NCBI GenBank assembly: GCA_023935145.1
Contig: CM043704.1
Coordinates: forward strand, 96,497,873 to 96,561,872
DNA length: 64,000 bases
Reading direction: 5' to 3'
Origin: Bretschneidera sinensis
Lineage: Eukaryota; Streptophyta; Magnoliopsida; Brassicales; Akaniaceae
Shown here: one piece after another, positions 1-10,925 of the stretch
Layout: each line of letters opens with the position of its first letter
How positions within the stretch are numbered: position 1 is the stretch's first letter
Translations under genes and position numbers: made by a program
The notes under the pieces: model-generated
Seen by the model: only the letters and a program-made list of their open reading frames with translations
What the model was told of the DNA's origin: nothing
Database searches by the model: none

Positions 1-305
1 AAACTCAAACAACATCAGATAATCAATATGCAGAGATGCTGCACGATTTTTTTAAACATAAGCATTCCATATCTGCATTTATCAGTCATGAGGAATCCAC
101 AATAAATTAACCACTAGTTAAACAGATGTCATGATAAAGCACGGAGCTAAAACGACTAACCGAGACGATCAAGGGCTGATGGTGGCATCATGACTGAAAC
201 ATGAAAATTATATAAATATTTAAAAATATATTCAAGAAGAGAACAACAAAAGACAACAACTATGAGTTTTGACATCTCACTTTTATCACCACTTTCAATT
301 TGCGG
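1..305 (-). pseudogene. UFD1: UFD1 copy a, left-edge fragment
   Basis: Three consecutive UFD1 exons are visible on the minus strand. They are the 25-nt micro-exon for PQIESGDK (281-305), the 33-nt exon for [11 protein letters not shown] (161-193, acceptor TTTCAG, donor GTTAG) and the start of the exon for SLHIDYLMLFEF (1-38), which runs off the window. Splice phases join correctly. UFD1 is the substrate-binding cofactor of the CDC48/p97 ATPase. The exon that should lie upstream (FFDGYGYHG...) is missing; intronic homology stops at about 564, where LINE sequence begins. It is nearly identical to copy b and shares its truncation. I infer a 5'-truncated pseudogene. Confidence 0.85.
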
Positions 306-564
306 CTGCAGGATAGTTATAAAAAATGGAATTAGAATCAGGAAAAAGGCGACGAGGAAAAAAATATAAAACTTCAATTTCAAATTTTGCAGGATCAGAG
401 ATCAGAATGCTTATGAACATCTGATCAAGCATTCCTTGCGTAAACAGTTAGAGACAGGCGCGACTGATATTAAAACCCGTACAAAATATTAGAATAATGG
501 TACCCAACAAATCTCAACCATTTTCTTTGTCATTTGTGAACCATATTAAACTGAACGTTACAAG

Positions 565-988
565 AACGATTCCGTTAACCACCTTTTGTTGAGATGCCTT
601 TGGACTAGTCAATCGTGGGAAATGGCCTATGCCTTTCTTGGTATAAGTTGGTAGTGGAGAGCTCCATCAAGGGTGAAATTTGGGTTTGGTAGGGTTGTAG
701 AGGTTCTAAAGAATTGAGGAAAGATTTTTGCTTATTCCCTCTTTCTATTTGCTGGATTGTATGGATCAAAAGAAATAAAAGGGGTTTTAAAAGTGTGGAA
801 AAGCCTATAGCTTTATCCAAAGATAATGGCTTCACACCCGTACTTTTTTGCTCAGTGGGCACTTCGTTTTTAACGAAAAAGAGCTTTTAGAGTTTATAGA
901 GTTTTTGTCTTGTAAATGATTTTGTAATTGGGTTTCCGCCCCCTTGGTGCGCATAGTGAATGCATTTCTTATTTATAAGAAAAAAAGA
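565..988 (+). mobile_element. LINE 3' end (zf-RVT region), 5'-truncated
   Basis: On the plus strand, interrupted frames read LLLRCLWTSQ, then WEMAYAFLGISW, GLYGSKE and VEKPIALSKDNG. This is the arrangement of the C-terminal zinc-binding part of plant LINE reverse transcriptases (NHLLLRC...W...LGISW...WIVWIKRN). It is followed by an untranslated tail and an A-rich end near 978-990. It replaces the expected first coding exon of UFD1, because homology to intact UFD1 introns ends at 564. Frameshifts and stops are present. No target-site duplication was recognised. Confidence 0.6.
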
Positions 989-990
989 AT

Positions 991-1915
991 TTTGTTGATT
1001 GTATAGAAGTTAGCAGTAAAGAATGAATAATCTTAAAGCATCTGGTTGATGTCTAGACACTGGAAATCAATAACTTGCAGTAGATTAAGAAATTATGCAT
1101 AGTTACCCATCTCTGAGGCATTTCTTGTACAAACTACCTTAAAATGAAGCACTTTAATATAATTTATTTTCTGACTTTTAGAACAACACATCACTATAGA
1201 TAATCCATTTATATTCTCTTATTCTTCCCATTCCAAGTTCATACGGTTAATTTTTGGGAAGTTATAATCTATAGAGCATAAGAACATTGACACTTGTCAA
1301 CATTGGAATGAGGAGAATGTCGGAATGATTTCTTATCAATTTTGATAAAAAAGTAAAACAATATTTCGCTTTTGTCTGCTTAAAAAATTATAAGCAGCTG
1401 AGGAAGTAAGAGTCCAAGTTTTATTCAGAAAAGAACACATGAAATATTACTTCTCTCAAGTTCTGGCATCCTACATCCGTAAATTAAAATATTACTGTTA
1501 TATGATTCTAACTTTTTTTGCAACAATATTATTTGATTATAACTTGCTGTAAAGGGAAGCATATTTCATATTTTGCTGTAATCTGTTGTGCCGTGTGCAT
1601 GTTTGCACTGATAGGTTTAAGGAGTGGCATGAACTACTTACCAGAACAAATAATATGCTGTGCATTTAGAAGTTAAGAGTGAAATTAATACCATGTACAG
1701 AAATGCTAATCAAGGCCAAATCTGGACATCGTTGCTTCAAGGGAATCTGTACGAGTTCCATACATGAGATTTTGGGTCTAGACAGTTCTCTTCCTACTGA
1801 GAACATTAACTAATTTAGACCAAGAAAATACTTCAATCTTTGAATTTAATCTATGTTTGGCTTTCCTCAGACATTCTGCTTGATTTTCCTCTGGTTCCCT
1901 TCTCCAAATGTTCAG
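991..1915. other. Non-coding stretch, intron-like sequence before the GC1 exons
   Basis: I see no conserved coding exon here. The 5' exons expected for GC1/SULA (Rossmann nucleotide-binding start, NLAG motif) are not found between the LINE tail and the first recognisable exon. About 450 bp (roughly 908-1355) are absent from the otherwise near-identical second copy, at about 15,475. Confidence 0.5.
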
Positions 1916-2780
1916 GCACTAGTGAAACAGAAGTATCTGATGAGAACAGTCCATCAGGAAATGACTATTTGGCTGAGGTAAGAAGAAACCTTTTCGATTA
2001 TATCAATTACTAATGTTACCATTTTGTAATTGAATATATTATCTGAATAATTGATTTGATTTAATCTAGTCATTTCTCTAGACTTGTGTGGGTAATACTT
2101 CAGTGTGTCACATGCTGTGAACTTTTATTTACTGAGGAGTTAAGAGTTTAGATGAGTGCAACAGGTTGTAACTTTTGAACTGAGTATTCTGTAGATAATA
2201 AAATGTGCTTATTCAATGTGTTATTGTGCTCCCCCCAACCCAAAAAAAAAAAAAAAAACTCTCTGGCATGCCATAAGCCAATTAGCTAAACTGTATAATC
2301 TGGTCTGCTTTAAATTCATTAAATGTTTCTTTTTATTTCTTTTTTCATGTGCATAAGCAGAAAACCAGTATTCTTGCCTTTAATTATACATACAATGCAT
2401 ATTTTCAGGTTTGTAGAGAATGGGAAGGGACAGTTCTCAAAGTGAATAAGGATGTTAGATTAGCACTTATCCGCATTGGTGTGGTTCTTGGTAAAGATGG
2501 CGGTGCTTTAGGTAAAACTACTCTCTCCCTCTCTCTGTCTGTGGTTCTATATTCGACATCTCAATGTTAATGGTTTAGTTGTCTATTATTTTGTGCCGTA
2601 AATCAAGAGATGATTTACCAACAAAGTGATTGACATTTAAGTTCTATTGTGCCACCTAATAAATTTAATAAGGGATGCTGCTACAATTATTTGAACTTGT
2701 ATGGTCAGCTCAAAGAAGCATCAATCTAACAAAATGAAACTGATTTTACTTTCTGAGAGTGGCTAAATATAATAGTCTAG

Positions 2781-3296
2781 TGTTGAATAATTATGCATTG
2801 AATTAGTGGTGGACCAAAAATTGTCTAAAGTTGAGTCCACTTCTTGCATAATTTGTGGCTTTTGTTTATGGGTCAAAAGCATCTTCTACTTTAGGCCATG
2901 GTAGAAGACAAAGTTCACTTTGGTATAATTGGAGAACAAAATGATGAGCAACAAAATGATGAGCATTCATTGTTGTTTGTCCTTTGGAACTTTTGTGAGC
3001 CTATAAAAGGCATTCCAATTTGAAGCATTCCATCATCAAGTAATATCAAGAATCATCAAGTGAAAGAGAAGTTAAGAGATAAATTTGTGAGATTGTGTGT
3101 ATTGGCTAAAGCCAATTTTGTAAACGCTCTTTGTATATTCTCTCACTATAGTGAAATTTTGCCGGCTGGCCTCTGCCCATGGACGTAGGCTTTAAGCCGA
3201 ACCACGTAAATTTGTTGTCTCCATATTTATCTTACTTTATTGTTTTGTGATTATTACTCGATCAAATTACGATCCTGTCACGATCCATTTTTAACA
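2781..3296 (+). repeat. 5' LTR of copia-1
   Basis: This 516-bp repeat begins TGTTGAATAATTATGC and ends ...TTTTTAACA. A TATA box (CCTATAAAAGG, near 3000-3009) marks the likely U3/R promoter. The first bases of this LTR also occur at 16,913 as a truncated remnant. Confidence 0.95.
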
Positions 3297-3402
3297 AACT
3301 GGTATCAGAGCTTGCAGGTGGTAAATTTCTGTCTGTTTTTCTGCGAGTTTACTGTTCACATGAATAGTAAAATTTTGTTCAGGATCATTTTGTTCGATTG
3401 AG

Positions 3403-6400
3403 ATGTCAACAATGAAGTTTGATATTGAGAAGTTTGATGGAAACAGCAGTTTCAGTCTATGGCAAGTTCGTATGTTAGCCATTCTAACCCAAAATGGCTT
3501 GAAGAAAGCACTATTGGGGAAAGACAAGAAGCCTACCGGCATGAATGATGAAGATTGGGATGACCTGGATTACAAGGCTCTATCCGCAATCCAAATGAGT
3601 CTTTCAAATGATGTCTTACAGCAAGTTCTGTCAGAGAAAACTTCTGCAGCCTTATGGGCCAAGCTAGAAGAGTTGTACTTGACTAAATCCTTGGCCAACA
3701 GGTTGGTGTTGAAGCAACGCCTTTATGGTCTTCACATGACAGAAAGTTCCTCTCTCAAGTCCCATATCAGTGAGTTTATCTCAATTATTAATGATTTGAA
3801 AAATCTTGAAGTTGTTATTGGATCTGAAGATCAAGCTCTCTTCTTATTATGTTCATTACCACTCTCATACAAAAATTTTAGAGACACTATAATTTATGGT
3901 AGGGAAGAATTAAATTTTGATGATGTAATATCTTCCCTTATGAGTAAGAATAAATTAGATAATGAACTTTTGTCTAGTAAGTCTGATGATCAGGGCTCTA
4001 GTCTTGTTGCAAGAGGCAGATCCAATGACAGAGGCTTTGATGGTGGCAAGAATAGAAGAAGATCAAAGTTAAGAGGAAAGCACAAAAATTTGACTTGCAA
4101 TTATTGCAAGAAGAAGGGACACATCGTAGCGGAATGCTACAAGCTGCAGAACAAAAAGAAGAATGAATGGCAAAATGACAAGGGCAAGCAGAAGAAAGAA
4201 ACAGCTGATGCTGATGTAGCAGAAGAAAAAGGCGATGATGTTCTATTTGCAACCAACAAGTCCAGATCCAATGACGAGTGGATTCTTGATTCTGGATGTT
4301 CTTATCATATGTCCCCCAACAGAGATTGGTTCTCCACATATGATTCTGTTGAAGGTGGAGTTGTGCTAATGGGCAATAATGCCACTTGCAAAGCTGTTGG
4401 TGTAGGCACAGTAAAAATCAAGATGCATGATGGAGTTGTGAGGACATTGACTGATGATAGACATGTACCTGATTTGAAGAAAAATCTTATTTCTTTGGGC
4501 ATTCTGGATGCCAATGGCTGCAAAACTGTGATTAAGTCTGAGAACATGAAAATTTCCCGTGGTGCTCTTGTTCTCATGAAAGGAAAGAAGTCTGGCAGTC
4601 TATACACCTTATTGGGTTCAACAGTTACAGACTCTGCAGCAATTTCCTCATCCATGTCAGATTCAAACTCTACCAAGTTGTGGCATATGCGTCTATGGTA
4701 TATGAGTGAACAGGGATTAGCTGTACTTAGTAAAAGAGGTCTTCTGCCTGAAAGAAAGATTGGGAAGCTGGATTTTTGTGAGCATTGTGCCTTTGGAAAG
4801 CAGAAAAGAGTCAGCTTCAACACTGCAATTCACAGAACCAAAGGTACTCTTGATTACATTCATTCTGATCTATGGGGGCCTTCTCGTGAAATTTCCAAAA
4901 GAGGAGCCAGATACTTGCTAACGATTATTGATGATTTTTCTAGAAAGACTTTGGTCTATTTTCTCAGGCACAAGAATGAGGTATTTGGCATTTTCAAGCA
5001 ATGGAAGACCTTATTGGAAAAGCAGACCGGGAAGCTAGTCAAGAGACTCAGAACAGATAATGGTCTTAAGTTTTGTGATTCAGAGTTTAAACAATTCTGC
5101 AAAGATGAAGGCATTGTCAGACATCGGACGGTGAGAAAGACACCACAGCAGAATGGTGTCGCAGAGATGATGAATCGAACACTGTTAGAAAGAGCTCGAT
5201 GTATGCTTTCTAACGCAGGTCTTGGCAAGGAATTTTGGGCAGAAGCAGTCAATTTGGCATGTCATTTGGTGAATCGCTCTCCTCACAGATCAGTTGAACT
5301 TAAGACACCTGAAGAGGTATGGTCAGGTAGCCCTCCTGATTACTCTAACTTAAGAATATTTGGTTGCCCTGCATATGCTCATGTGAATGAAGGAAAATTG
5401 GAGCCTAGGGCGAAGAAATGTATTTTTCTTGGTTATGCTTCTGGTGTTAAGGGTTTTCGCTTATGGTGTCATGATACTCATAAGTTTATGATTAGCAGAG
5501 ATGTTACTTTTGATGAATCTGCTATGCTTCACCCTAGAAAAGAATTGCCTGTTCAGTGTGATACAGGAAAGAAGAATGCACAAGAGAAGGTGGAGCTTGA
5601 GGTTGATACCTCATCATCTGCAAATCCTAATCCTATTCAGCCAGGAAGTTCGTCTCCAGGTGGAGAGACACACCATGAAGCTGAGCATCACACTCTAGCT
5701 GGTGGAAGACAAAGGAGACAGATAAAACCACCCCAACGGTATGGTTTTGAAGATATATTGGCTTATGCATTAAATGTTGCAGAAACCATTGATGTCGCCG
5801 ATCCAACCTCATACTCTGAGGCCATCAGTTCATCTGATTCAGACAAATGGCTCGTTGCGATGCATGAAGAGATGGAATCTCTAAAGGAAAATGACACCTG
5901 GAAATTGGTCGAACCACCTAATGGTAAGAAAATTATCGGGTGTAAATGGATATTTAAGAAGAAGGAATGAGTCACTGGTGTTGAAGACACCAAGTATAAG
6001 GCACGATTAGTAGCGAAAGGCTACAACCAGGTGGAGGGAGTTGATTTTAATGATGTTTTCTCTCCAGTTGTTAGATATACTTCTATTCGTGTCTTACTTG
6101 CTCTAGTTGCAATGCATAATTTGGAGTTGGAGCAACTTGATGCGAAAACAGCCTTTCTTCATGGTGATCTTGATGAACAAATCTATCTACAGCAACCAGA
6201 AGGTTTTGAAGTTGAAGGCAAGGAAGATCATGTTTGTCTTCTAAAGAAATCCTTGTATGGACTCAAGCAGTCTCCACGCCTATGGTATCGAAGGTTTGAC
6301 TATTTTATGCTGAGTATTGGATTTTCTAGATGCAAGTATGATAGTTGTGTCTACTATCAAAGACTTGATGATGGTACTTTCATATATTTGTTGTTATATG

Positions 6401-7368
6401 TTGATGACATGTTGATTGCAGCAAAGAACATATATGAAATTAATATATTGAAATCTCAGCTAAATGATGAATTTGAGATGAAAGACCTAGGTGCAGCAAA
6501 GAAAATTTTGGGAATGGAGATCAACAGAGATAGAGGTGCAGATAGATTATTTCTGTCACAACAGAAAGATATTGAGAAAGTCCTGAAACGTTTTGGTATG
6601 CATGATGCTAAACCTGTGAGTACTCTTTTAGCTTCTCACTTTAGATTATCAGCATCCATGTCACCACAGTCAGAAGAAGAGATAATATATATGTCTAGAG
6701 TTCCTTATTCTAGTGCAGTGGGAAGTATTATGTATGCAATGGTTTGCACTCGACTAGATATCTCACATGCTGTCAGTGTAGTTAGCAGATATTTGTCCTG
6801 TCCAGGAAAAACTCATTGGCAAGCTGTCAAGTGGATTTTGAGATATTTGAATGGTACTTCTACTGCTTGTTTGAAATTCGGTAAAACTTCTGACAATCTA
6901 GCTGGATATGTGGATTCAGATTTTGCAGGTGATTTGGACAGGAGAAGATCAATTACAGGTTATGTATTTACTATTGGGACTTGTGCAGTCAGTTGGAAAG
7001 CTACCTTGCAGCCGACAGTTGCATTGTCTACTACAGAGGCAGAATTTATGGCTGTTACAGAAGCTGCCAAAGAAGCCATTTGGTTAAGAGGTATACTTAA
7101 TGAACTCAGTTTGGAAACAAATAAAACTGTAGTTTATTGTGACAGTCAGAGTGCTATACATTTGACGAAGGATCAGATGCATCATGAGAGAACTAAACAC
7201 ATTGATGTGAAGTATCACTTTATTCGGGATATTGTGGCTCAAGGTGATGTTATTGTAAGAAAGATTGGCACTCTGAATAATCCAGCTGATATGCTGACAA
7301 AATCTCTTCCCATTACCAAGTTCACACACTGCATGGACTTGGTTGGTGTTGCACAACATTTGCATTAG
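3403..7368 (+). pseudogene. copia-1 gag-pol polyprotein with one in-frame stop
   Basis: One reading frame runs from ATG 3403 to the stop at 7366-7368, broken only by TGA at 5968-5970, so about 1,321 codons lie in a single frame. The gag part has a UBN2-type capsid region and a zinc knuckle C-X2-C-X4-H-X4-C at residues 232-245. The protease has DSG at 296-298. The integrase DDE triad is D489, D552 and E588 (35 residues between the last two, as expected). After the stop come the RT ([18 protein letters not shown], then YVDD at 6397-6408) and RNase H ([16 protein letters not shown]). The stop falls just before [11 protein letters not shown] at the start of the RT. The element is probably inactive unless read through or complemented in trans. 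Confidence 0.95.
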
Positions 7369-7442
7369 ACCCTTCGGGGTTGTTTGGCAGAGGTTGAAGC
7401 TTTTATTTTCACTATTGTCAAATTCAAGTCAAGGTGGAGATT

Positions 7443-7970
7443 TGTTGAATAATTATGCCTTGAATTAGTGGTGGACCAAAAATTGTCTAAAGTTGAGTTC
7501 ACTTCTTGCATAATTTGTGGCTTTTGTTTGTGGGTCAAAAGCATCTTCTACTTTAGGCCATGGTGGAAGACAAAGTGGAAGACAAAGTTCATTTTGGTAT
7601 AATTGGAGAACAAAATGATGAACAACAGAATGATGAGCATTCATTGTTGTTTGTCCTTTGGAACTTTTGTGAGCCTATAAAAGGCATTCCAATTTGAAGC
7701 ATTCCATCATCAAGTAATATCAAGAATCATCAAGTGAAAGAGAAGTTAAGAGATAAATTTGTGAGATTGTGTGCATTGGCTAAAGCCAATTTTGTAAACG
7801 CTCTTTGTATATTCTCTCACTATAGTGAAATTTTGCCTGCTGGCCTCTGCCCGTGGACGTAGGCTTTAAGCCGAACCACGTAAATTTGTTGTCTCCATAT
7901 TTATCTTACTTTATTGTTTTGTGATTATTACTCGATCAAATTACGATCATGTCACGATCCATTTCTAACA
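7443..7970 (+). repeat. 3' LTR of copia-1
   Basis: The 528-bp LTR matches the 5' LTR. An internal 12-bp tandem duplication (GTGGAAGACAAA) near 7565-7590 accounts for the length difference. It is followed directly by the TCTAG target duplication. Confidence 0.95.
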
Positions 7971-8270
7971 TCTAGTTATGTGATTATCAACTCTGATGTA
8001 TTTTGCTTTTGGTAGAGTTTTTGCAGCTAAAATGATCCCTCTTTTTATGATGCTCGTGGGTGGACCTTTGGGCTCAGGACAACAATGGTACTTTACCCGC
8101 TACTTTTCCTCTGGAAGAAAATACTATTCCAGAAGGCAATTCTTTGATTATAATTGTGAATGGATTCTTTTTAATTCTGCTTAAACAGTTAATCTGAAAT
8201 GATTATATTTCAGCTGTTTCAATTCAAATACCGCTATGTAAAAGATGCACTCAAAGCCATTCTTTCGTAA

Positions 8271-9569
8271 GAGAGTATTGAGACAGTGAGGATATGTACA
8301 TATTCTTTAATCAGGTTGCAGATTTTAGGCATTGGAGTCTGAGACTACAAGTGAGGTTGTAGAGTTATGCTTCTGTCTTTTTTTTCAAACTTTTTTGTCA
8401 AACTATATGATGAAAAACATTAATCTTATTTTATTTTATTTTTTCATTATCTCCTTCTTTTAACTTTTTCCTTTAACTTCCCTTTTCTAAAAGAAAATCC
8501 TAAAACTACAAAGATGCAAGCAAATTTACCTTCATGAAAATAGACAGAATAAATAAATAATGAAACAGACCATAAACACATAGATCTTATTGATTGTAAA
8601 CCATACAATAAAAATCACATGAGAGACCCTTAAAAAATGAATATATAAATAATTAGTTGATTAATATAAATCTTCTTATTTTTGGATAAAGGTGAAAATT
8701 TAATTTAAGTACGACTCAGAAAAAAAATCAACATAAGCAGCAAGCTGCCACAAGAGTACACACTACGGTGCAAAGTAGTCATGATGCCACCCAGCGTAAG
8801 AAATCCCCATGCAGTCTGATCGCTGACCTTTTTCTTGTAGATTTTTTGGGGGCACAGCCAGAACCGTAGTTTTGTACATTAGAGCCAAGAATGTCGATCA
8901 CCGCCATGTAAATAATTAAATTGTAAACCCATTTTGACTACCTTTGCCTGAGGGGAAAGAGCAGCGAGACAATGGCCAATAATTAAATATATTTAAACTT
9001 ATAAGTAAATTATAATTTAATTAGCTCATAATAATTGTTTCTAAATTAGTATAATACATTAAATTGTATGAAAATTATAAAAATTTAAATTACATGAATC
9101 TTATTCAAAATTTATAATTATATTTTGTGTGGATGAAAATGTTATAATGATATTTTAACTCATCATATTTTTAAAAGAATTCATCATTAATATATATAAA
9201 AGGAAAATAAAAATTTCATCATTTTCAGCCTTGGATATGGCCAGCGAAAAATATTGTACATATGATAATCACAAACAAGAACCAAAAATAAAAGTTTGAA
9301 ATCCCAATTAGAGCACCAAGGTGGCATTAACAATGATGAGATTCAATCGGACAGGTCAAGTTACATTGAAAGCACTAATTGTCCCATGAACAAGAAAGCA
9401 CTTTGGGATAAATCACAAATGAAGCTTTTATTTTATTTAGAATTGAAGGTACATCCTTGCATTTTACTTCAGAAGATAATAATAATATAACATTATATAT
9501 GTCCCTTTATTTTTTGAAATGACACGTATCTCTTTCAACCAGCATTGATAATGTAGAATTCATGAACTC
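8271..9569. other. Intergenic, 3' side of the CLE-1 gene
   Basis: This is AT-rich sequence with no recognisable gene. From about 9,146 it is homologous to the sequence 3' of CLE-2, -3 and -4 (22,803, 31,773 and 40,157). It therefore shows what flanked a CLE gene before the tandem junction formed. Confidence 0.6.
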
Positions 9570-10451
9570 TTAAATTAGGGGAATAGTATCGTGATGAATA
9601 GGGTCTGGTCCGCCAGGAGACTCTCTTTTGATCTGATATAATTGATCATCAGAAGGAATTTGAATAGGATTTGGTCCGCTAGTAACCTCTCTTTTGATCA
9701 CTTCTGTCGAATGTGTTGATAGTCTCTGATCGTGATGAATAGGGTCTGGTCCGCCAGGAGACACTCTTTTGATCTTATATAGTTGATCATCAGATGGAGG
9801 ATTAGGAATATGAATAGGATTCGGTCTGCTAGGAACCTCTCTTTTGATCACTTCTGTCGAATGTGTTGATAGTCTCTGATCGTGATGAATAGGGTCTGGT
9901 CCGCCAGGAGACACTCTTTTGATCTGATATAGTTGATCATCAGATGGAGGATTAGGAATTTGAATAGGATTCGATCCGCTAGGAACCTCTCTTTCGATCA
10001 CTTCTGTCGAATGTGTTGATAGTCTCTGATCGTGATGAATAGGGTCTGGTCCGCCAGGAGACTCTCTTTTGATATGATATAGTTGATCATCAGATGGAGG
10101 ATTAGGAATTTGAATAGGATTCGGTCCGCTAGGAACCTCTCTTTCGATCACTTCTGTCGAATGTGTTGATAGTCTCTTATCGTGATGAATAGGGTCTGGT
10201 CCGCCAGGAGACTCTCTTTTGATCTGATATAGTTGATCATCAGATAGAGGATTAAGATTTTGAATAGGATTTGGTCTTTTGGGAACCTCTTTTTTCATTA
10301 CTTCTATATTTTGCGAAAGTAAGGTTTCAAAATGTTGAATGTTGGACAAAATAGAACGATGGAAATGGTTTAGTTTTTTTGCAGTACCAGACCATAGGAC
10401 AAGCATTGAAAAAATGATCAAAAGTAGAGTAGACATTTTTGTGGTAGCCAT
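9570..10451 (-). CDS. Multi-CLE peptide-hormone precursor, ten motifs of two types (CLE-1)
   Basis: An intronless 293-codon frame. Residues 1 to about 24 form a signal peptide (MATTKMSTLLLIIFSMLVLW, then SGTA). After a short spacer come ten CLE dodecapeptides. Type A (REVPSGPNPIQI-like) is at 54-65, 104-115, 154-165, 204-215 and 254-265. Type B (RESPGGPDPIHH-like) is at 79-90, 129-140, 179-190, 229-240 and 276-287. The period is exactly 50 residues, with spacers PNPPSDDQLYQIK and DQRLSTHSTEVI. CLE peptides are secreted, cut from precursors, and sensed by CLV1/BAM/PXY-type receptor kinases in meristem, vascular and root signalling. Type B resembles the Arabidopsis CLE1-7 class (SPGGPDP); type A resembles the VPSGPNP class. 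K/R precedes most motifs, as expected for processing. The first type A motif (KEVPKRPNPIQN) is degenerate and others carry single changes (S-for-P, T-for-P). Multi-CLE precursors are known in a few plants; the strict two-type alternation is what stands out here. Which motifs are released is unknown. Confidence 0.9.
   Translation of the reverse strand: MATTKMSTLLLIIFSMLVLWSGTAKKLNHFHRSILSNIQHFETLLSQNIEVMKKEVPKRPNPIQNLNPLSDDQLYQIKRESPGGPDPIHHDKRLSTHSTEVIEREVPSGPNPIQIPNPPSDDQLYHIKRESPGGPDPIHHDQRLSTHSTEVIEREVPSGSNPIQIPNPPSDDQLYQIKRVSPGGPDPIHHDQRLSTHSTEVIKREVPSRPNPIHIPNPPSDDQLYKIKRVSPGGPDPIHHDQRLSTHSTEVIKREVTSGPNPIQIPSDDQLYQIKRESPGGPDPIHHDTIPLI
9580..10290 (-). repeat. 150-bp coding minisatellite of CLE-1
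   Basis: The CLE-1 motif region consists of in-frame 150-bp repeats; the segment around TCATCAGATGGAGG recurs at about 9,786, 9,936 and 10,086. The repeat nearest the stop codon is shortened by 9-12 nt in the first spacer. High similarity between repeats points to recent or continuing homogenisation. Confidence 0.9.
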
Positions 10452-10840
10452 TTGGTAAGAAACTATGACATGAGGAAGATTGAATGAAACTTGTCCTATT
10501 TATTGGAGAAATTCTTTTATCTAAATAAAGAAGATGTATTTGATGTAAAATCTGCATTGAGCAATAGTTGATTATCGTATCTAAGGTAATCTAAATATTC
10601 CAAAAACCTACTTAACCAGGATACTCTAAAATAGTTGTTTTGTATTTATATTGGAAACCAATGACATCTAAAATGATTACAAGTGATCTCTATCCAATTT
10701 TAGGCACTATAATGAATTTTTAATTGCACAAGAAATTTTTTTATAGCGAATATAAAGATTACAGTGGATTCCATCCAATTTTAGGCACTATAACAAATTT
10801 TTAATTTAACAAGAAATTTTAGTGCTAAAAAACAGAAGTC
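10452..10840 (-). promoter_or_regulatory. CLE-1 promoter region with tandem repeats
   Basis: On the minus strand CCAATAAATAGGAC (about 10,493-10,506) lies about 45-55 bp before the ATG and may be the TATA-like element. Further upstream, two imperfect copies of an 82-bp unit containing CCAATTTTAGGCACTATA begin at about 10,693 and 10,775. CLE-2, -3 and -4 have three copies of a related unit at the same place, so copy number varies between genes. Promoter function is inferred from position only. Confidence 0.45.
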
Positions 10841-10879
10841 AAAAGTAGTTTTAAAAAAAACTGATTTAAGTCAAAAATC

Positions 10880-10925
10880 AAAAATAGATTTGGTCCATTA
10901 GGAACAAATCTTTTCACCTTTTTTA
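10880..10925 (-). pseudogene. Orphan CLE-like motif upstream of CLE-1
   Basis: On the minus strand this reads KKVKRFVPNGPNLF, close to a CLE motif core (RxVPNGPNPxHN), but it lies about 430 bp upstream of the CLE-1 start with no attached open frame or signal peptide. The nucleotide block (TTTGGTCCATTAGGAACAAA) is conserved at the same position upstream of all four CLE genes. I infer a fossil of an older CLE repeat or gene. Confidence 0.55.

Larger units (their letters stand above)
2781..7970 (+). mobile_element. Ty1/copia LTR retrotransposon, copia-1, nearly complete
   Basis: The two LTRs begin TGTTGAATAA and end with ACA, and are flanked by a perfect 5-bp target duplication TCTAG (2776-2780 and 7971-7975). 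A primer-binding site complementary to initiator-Met tRNA (TGGTATCAGAGC, 3300-3311) follows the 5' LTR. A purine-rich tract (about 7431-7442) precedes the 3' LTR. The internal region codes for gag, protease, integrase, reverse transcriptase and RNase H in copia order. By eye the LTRs differ by about a dozen substitutions over about 516 bp plus one 12-bp duplication, so the insertion is relatively young. It lies in an intron of the GC1 remnant in the same orientation. Confidence 0.95.
1916..8270 (+). pseudogene. GC1: GC1/SULA-like (SDR39U1 family) gene remnant, copy a
   Basis: Four exon pieces are visible: 1916-1977 (GTSETEVSDENSPSGNDYLAE-like), 2409-2511 (VCREWEGTVLKVNKDVRLA..., RIGVVLGKDGGAL), 8027-8087 (AKMIPLFMMLVGGPLGSGQQ) and 8214-8270 (LFQFKYRYVKDALKAILS, stop). 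Each has AG/GT borders, and phases match across the introns. The sequence matches plant GC1/SULA, an epimerase-like inner-envelope protein of plastids linked to chloroplast division. The N-terminal dinucleotide-binding exons are missing, and so is the block of about 100 residues that normally follows GSGQQW. Copia-1 sits in the intron between the second and third exon pieces. It is a remnant, not a functional gene. Confidence 0.8.

Noticed and set aside
156..383. Hydrophobic 75-codon minus-strand frame, also at 14.7, 28.8 and 37.2 kb
   Set aside because: It is UFD1 intron read through two small exons (PQIESGDK and [10 protein letters not shown]). The hydrophobic start is the pyrimidine-rich intron end, not a membrane protein.
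9570..10451. Reading the repeats as a CRISPR array or satellite DNA
   Set aside because: The repeats are in frame, follow a signal peptide and encode CLE motifs; spacers are conserved, not unique.
9570..10451. Alternative reading as a cyst-nematode CLE effector or contamination
   Set aside because: The gene sits in a plant locus beside UFD1, with plant introns, plant retroelements and four paralogous copies in the same array.
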